DNA from: an uncultured Duodenibacillus sp.
Lineage (GTDB): Bacteria > Pseudomonadota > Gammaproteobacteria > Burkholderiales > Burkholderiaceae_F
Assembly: GCA_944390745.1 (NCBI GenBank)
Contig: CALXQK010000017.1
Span: forward strand, 1 to 52,761
Length of the DNA stretch: 52,761 bases
Direction: 5' to 3'
Shown here: positions 52,679-52,761 of the stretch, one piece after another
How positions within the stretch are numbered: position 1 is the stretch's first letter
How the letters are laid out: each line of letters starts with the position of its first letter
The notes under the pieces: generated by a model
What the model saw: the letters and a program-made list of their open reading frames with translations, nothing else
Databases searched by the model: none
What the model was told of the DNA's origin: nothing
Position numbers and translations under genes: made by a program

Positions 52679-52761
52679 GCCTGGCAGTGACCTACTTTCA
52701 CTGGAAATACAACCAACTATCATCGGCCCAGAAGCGTTTCACTGTCCTGTTCGGAATGGGA
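52679..52761 (-). rRNA. rrf: 5S ribosomal RNA, 3' part, cut by the window edge
   Basis: The minus strand reads TCCCATTCCGAACAGGACAG, then GTGAAACGC, CTGGGCCGATGATAGT, and ends GTAGGTCACTGCCAGGC. These are the conserved 5S loop and 3' helix sequences. About 83 nt are present, and the 5' part lies outside. It implies an rRNA operon on the minus strand running into this window. Confidence 0.95.

Overview
The window is a GC-rich chromosomal segment from a proteobacterium. A betaproteobacterium of the order Burkholderiales, possibly a gut Sutterellaceae-like lineage, fits best. The reasons are a complete System I cytochrome c maturation operon, a hydrogenase accessory operon in the Cupriavidus-type hoxOQRTV-hypABFCDE order, a divergent murJ/rpsT pair, and a sucA-sucB-lpd/gltA block downstream of a 5S rRNA gene. 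The lineage is inferred from gene content and order only.

Region by region: (1) 1-5.4 kb is an envelope polysaccharide locus with visibly lower GC and clear decay. It holds an IS-type transposase start at the edge, the 3' remnant of a gene, an intact UDP-sugar dehydrogenase, a family 2 glycosyltransferase stopped by an in-frame TGA, and a triple-domain glycosyltransferase broken by two mutually compensating frameshifts. (2) 5.7-13.1 kb, minus strand, is the full ccmABCDEFGHI operon. (3) 13.6-16.1 kb holds ilvD and a convergent YggS-family PLP protein. (4) 16.5-26.6 kb, plus strand, has a sigma-54 promoter with an IHF site and a structured leader. It is followed by hoxO, hoxQ, hoxR, hoxT, hoxV and hypA, hypB, hypF, hypC, hypD, hypE. 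These are the accessory genes for a [NiFe] hydrogenase whose structural genes are not here. (5) 26.8-31.2 kb carries a macrodomain protein with a substituted catalytic Asn, murJ, rpsT, a HAD phosphatase, and a small metal-binding protein behind a Fur-like box. (6) 31.4-39.6 kb, minus strand, holds ppk2, tRNA-Ser(TGA), a 38-residue membrane microprotein, argD, panD, panC, panB, holB, tmk and mltG. (7) 39.8-44.3 kb, plus strand, holds ygfZ, map and glnD. (8) 44.4-52.8 kb, minus strand, holds an orphan amino-acid-type binding protein, gltA, lpd, sucB, sucA and the 3' part of a 5S rRNA gene.

Functionally, the ccm operon makes c-type cytochromes and the hox/hyp operon builds the NiFe(CN)2CO cofactor and prepares a hydrogenase, so together they suggest respiratory hydrogen use. 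The 2-oxoglutarate dehydrogenase genes and citrate synthase indicate an oxidative branch of the TCA cycle. The most unusual items are the decaying glycosyltransferase locus with a degenerate middle domain, the sigma-54/IHF-driven hydrogenase accessory operon with a long structured leader and no structural genes, the HoxV large-subunit mimic, the macrodomain variant and the Fur-box HMA protein.
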